Part shown: positions 61,822-64,000 of the stretch, piece by piece
Layout: each line of letters begins with the position of its first letter
How positions within the stretch are numbered: the stretch's first letter is position 1
Translations under genes and position numbers: made by a program
Assembly (NCBI RefSeq): GCF_034427435.1
Contig: NZ_JAXQNP010000001.1
Coordinates: 310,001 to 374,000, forward strand
DNA from: Nitrospirillum sp034427435
GTDB lineage: Bacteria > Pseudomonadota > Alphaproteobacteria > Azospirillales > Azospirillaceae
Direction of reading: 5' to 3'
DNA: 64,000 bases
Notes under the pieces: generated by a model
Told to the model about the DNA's origin: nothing
The model's input: only the letters and a program-made list of their open reading frames with translations
Databases searched by the model: none

Positions 61822-63105
61822 ATGTCCCGTAACGCCGACCTTCTCGCCCGCCGCACCGCCGCCGTGCCGCGCGGCGTCGCCCATGCCACCGCGATCTATG
61901 CCGAGCGCGCCGACAATTCCCTGCTGTGGGATGTCGACGGGCGGCGTTACATCGACTTCGCGGGCGGCATCGCCGTGCTGAACACCGGCCACCGGCATCC
62001 CCGGGTCATGGCCGCCGCCGCCGCGCAGATGGAGCGGTTCACCCACAGCGCCTTCCAGGTGGCGGCCTACGAGCCTTACGTCGCCTTGGCGGAGCGCCTG
62101 AACGCCCTGGCCCCGTTCAGCGGCGCGGCCAAGACCGTGTTCTTCACCACGGGCGCCGAGGCCGTGGAGAACGCCGTGAAGATCGCCCGCGTCGCCACCG
62201 GCCGCAGCGGGATCATCGCCTTCACCGGCGCCTTCCACGGCCGCACGCTCATGACCTCCGCCCTGACCGGCAAGGTCAATCCCTACAAGAAGGACGCAGG
62301 GCCGATGCCGCCGGAGGTGTGGCACCTGCCCTTCCCCATACCGCACCACGGCACCACGGTCGCCGACAGCCTGAAGGCGCTGGATTTCCTGTTCCGGTCG
62401 GACATCGAGCCGGAGCGCGTCGCCGCCTTCATCCTGGAGCCGGTGCAGGGCGAGGGCGGCTTCAACCCTGCGCCCCCGGAACTGCTGCGTGAGCTGCGCC
62501 GCCTGTGCGACGCCCACGGCATCCTGTTGATCGCCGATGAGGTGCAGGCGGGATTCGGGCGCACCGGGCGCATGTTCGGCATCGAACATACCGGCGTGGA
62601 ACCGGACCTGGTCACGATCGCCAAATCGCTGGCCGGTGGCTTCCCCCTGTCCGGCGTCATCGGCCGGGCCGCGATCATGGACAAGGTGGGACCCGGCGGC
62701 CTGGGCGGCACCTACGCCGGCAATCCTGTGGCCTGTGCCGCCGCCCTGGCGGTGCTGGACGTCATCGAGGAGGAGGGCCTGCTGGCGCGCGCCGACGCCA
62801 TCGGCCAGCGCATCAAGGCCACGCTGGAAACGGTCCGGGAGCGTAACGACATCCTGCCCATCGGCGCCATCCGCGGCCCCGGCGCCATGGTCGCCTTCGA
62901 GATTTTCAAGGAGCGTGGCGGCGTCGACCCGGACCCCGACGCCACCCGCCAAGTGACGGCACGGGCGCTGGAGTTGGGCCTGATCCTGCTGACCTGCGGT
63001 GTTCACGGCAACGTCATCCGCCTCCTGGCGCCCCTGACCATTCCGGACGCGCAGCTGGATGCCGGCCTGGATATCCTGGTGCAAGCCCTGACGGTGACGC
63101 GATGA
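61822..63105 (+). CDS. gabT: 4-aminobutyrate aminotransferase
   Basis: 427-residue PLP enzyme that converts GABA and 2-oxoglutarate to succinate semialdehyde and glutamate. The PLP lysine is Lys268 in TIAKSLAGGFPLSG, the same number as in E. coli GabT; ADEVQAGFGRTGRMFGIEH is the class III motif. AGAGGAT precedes the start. A 96-bp gap before it may contain a secondary promoter. The stop overlaps the gabD start (ATGA). Confidence 0.93.
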   Translation: MSRNADLLARRTAAVPRGVAHATAIYAERADNSLLWDVDGRRYIDFAGGIAVLNTGHRHPRVMAAAAAQMERFTHSAFQVAAYEPYVALAERLNALAPFSGAAKTVFFTTGAEAVENAVKIARVATGRSGIIAFTGAFHGRTLMTSALTGKVNPYKKDAGPMPPEVWHLPFPIPHHGTTVADSLKALDFLFRSDIEPERVAAFILEPVQGEGGFNPAPPELLRELRRLCDAHGILLIADEVQAGFGRTGRMFGIEHTGVEPDLVTIAKSLAGGFPLSGVIGRAAIMDKVGPGGLGGTYAGNPVACAAALAVLDVIEEEGLLARADAIGQRIKATLETVRERNDILPIGAIRGPGAMVAFEIFKERGGVDPDPDATRQVTARALELGLILLTCGVHGNVIRLLAPLTIPDAQLDAGLDILVQALTVTR

Positions 63106-64000
63106 GCGCCGCCATGGACCTGCGCCGCCTGGCGCTGACCCGCCCGGACCTGCTGCGCGAGGCGGCCTATATCGGCGGCCGCTGGCTGACCGCCGATGGC
63201 GAGACGGTGGCGGTCACCAACCCGGCCACCGGCCAAGTGCTGGGCCACGTCCCCCGCATGGGCGGGGCCGAGGCGCGGATGGCGACCGACGCCGCCCACG
63301 CGGCCCAGCCCGGCTGGCGCAAGCGGACAGCGAAGGACCGCGCGGCCGTCCTGTGCCGGTGGTTCGACCTCATGACGGCCCACAGCGACGACCTGGCCCG
63401 GCTATTAACGGCGGAACAGGGCAAACCCTTGGCCGAGGCGAAGGGGGAGATGGCCTATGCCGCCAGCTTCCTGGAGTGGTTCGGGGAGGAGGCGAAGCGC
63501 GTCTATGGCGAGACCATCCCCGCCCCCCGGGCCGACGCCCGCATCCTGGTGACCCGCCAGCCGGTGGGGGTGGTGGCGGCCATCACCCCCTGGAACTTCC
63601 CAGCGGCCATGATCACCCGCAAGGTGGGCGCGGCGCTGGCCGCCGGCTGCACCGTGGTGCTCAAGCCATCAGAGTTGACGCCCTTGAGCGCGCTGGCCCT
63701 GGCCGTTCTGGCGGAAGAAGCCGGCGTGCCGGCGGGCGTTCTGAACATCCTGTGCGGCGACGCGCCGGCCATCGGCGATGCCTGGATGGCCGATGGCCGG
63801 GTGCGCAAGCTGACCTTCACCGGGTCCACCGCCGTGGGTAAGCGGCTGACGGCGGCGGCGGCCGGCACCATGAAGCGCGTGTCCATGGAACTGGGCGGCA
63901 ACGCCCCCTTCATCGTCTTCGACGACGCCGACCTGGACGTGGCGGTGGAGGGGGCCATGCTGGCCAAGTTCCGCAACACCGGCCAAACCTGCGTCTGCGC
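63102..64000 (+). CDS. gabD: succinate-semialdehyde dehydrogenase (cut by window end)
   Basis: The first 299 codons of an ALDH of the SSADH group; the gene runs past the end of the window. Visible parts are the Asn of ITPWNFPAAMITRK, the Glu of MELGGNAPFIVF and the nucleophile Cys297 in NTGQTCVC. FTGSTAVGK lies between. It overlaps gabT by 4 bases and completes the route from GABA to succinate. The N-terminus (AAYIGGRWLTADG) matches GabD. Confidence 0.9.
   Translation, partial: MSAAMDLRRLALTRPDLLREAAYIGGRWLTADGETVAVTNPATGQVLGHVPRMGGAEARMATDAAHAAQPGWRKRTAKDRAAVLCRWFDLMTAHSDDLARLLTAEQGKPLAEAKGEMAYAASFLEWFGEEAKRVYGETIPAPRADARILVTRQPVGVVAAITPWNFPAAMITRKVGAALAAGCTVVLKPSELTPLSALALAVLAEEAGVPAGVLNILCGDAPAIGDAWMADGRVRKLTFTGSTAVGKRLTAAAAGTMKRVSMELGGNAPFIVFDDADLDVAVEGAMLAKFRNTGQTCVC

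Noticed and set aside
60592..63084. 830-codon open frame on the minus strand
   Set aside because: It is antisense to the ureohydrolase and gabT genes, whose catalytic motifs are clear; it has no domain of its own.

Overview
The window is GC-rich DNA packed with genes on both strands. An alphaproteobacterium is the best fit. The first gene is a C4-pathway 5-aminolevulinate synthase, a route typical of alphaproteobacteria. It is followed by a cytochrome bo3 quinol oxidase operon, and the window also carries three TonB-dependent receptors (TBDRs), a TBDR/halogenase/SapC/cupin locus and two bacterial Ku genes with ligase D. Long intergenic hairpins suggest the Azospirillaceae/Rhodospirillales (for example Nitrospirillum-like), but that placement is inference. 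No rRNA, tRNA, CRISPR array, integrase or transposase was recognised.

Layout. 0-6.7 kb: hemA, cyoABCD and a nitrilase. 6.7-14.2 kb: an exported PI-PLC-like enzyme in an operon with a TBDR, a divergent regulator with two TetR DNA-binding domains, a GPH-type sugar symporter and a secreted CE2-like esterase. 14.5-22.7 kb: an operator-rich promoter, a large TBDR, a flavin-dependent halogenase, SapC, a JmjC-like cupin and a second, convergent halogenase. 22.8-29 kb: a CzcI-like small protein and czcCBA metal efflux. 29-34.4 kb: an end-joining locus (ku, then ku2-ligD on the other strand) with a GST gene and a 400-bp modular hairpin array.

34.5-44.4 kb: a zinc metallopeptidase, then a carbohydrate-style locus with a ROK regulator flanked by two related palindromes, an exported carboxylesterase, a TetR gene with a double operator, a sugar porter and a secreted LamG-GH2 glycosidase. 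44.4-50.7 kb: mqo overlapping a small cupin, a LysR/glutaryl-CoA dehydrogenase/CoA-transferase glutarate module and an orphan response regulator. 50.7-51.4 kb: a gene-free stretch with three hairpins.

51.4-64 kb: two divergent operons. Leftward are a TBDR, a frameshifted MFS transporter and an aldehyde dehydrogenase. Rightward are an amidase, a TetR regulator, a flavin amine oxidase, a guanidinobutyrase/agmatinase-family hydrolase, GabT and GabD (cut by the window end). Two copies of a 16-bp palindrome lie between them. Together the genes read as a route from an imported amide of agmatine or another guanidino/polyamine compound through 4-guanidinobutyrate and GABA to succinate. The individual steps are family-based; the complete substrate pathway is inferred.
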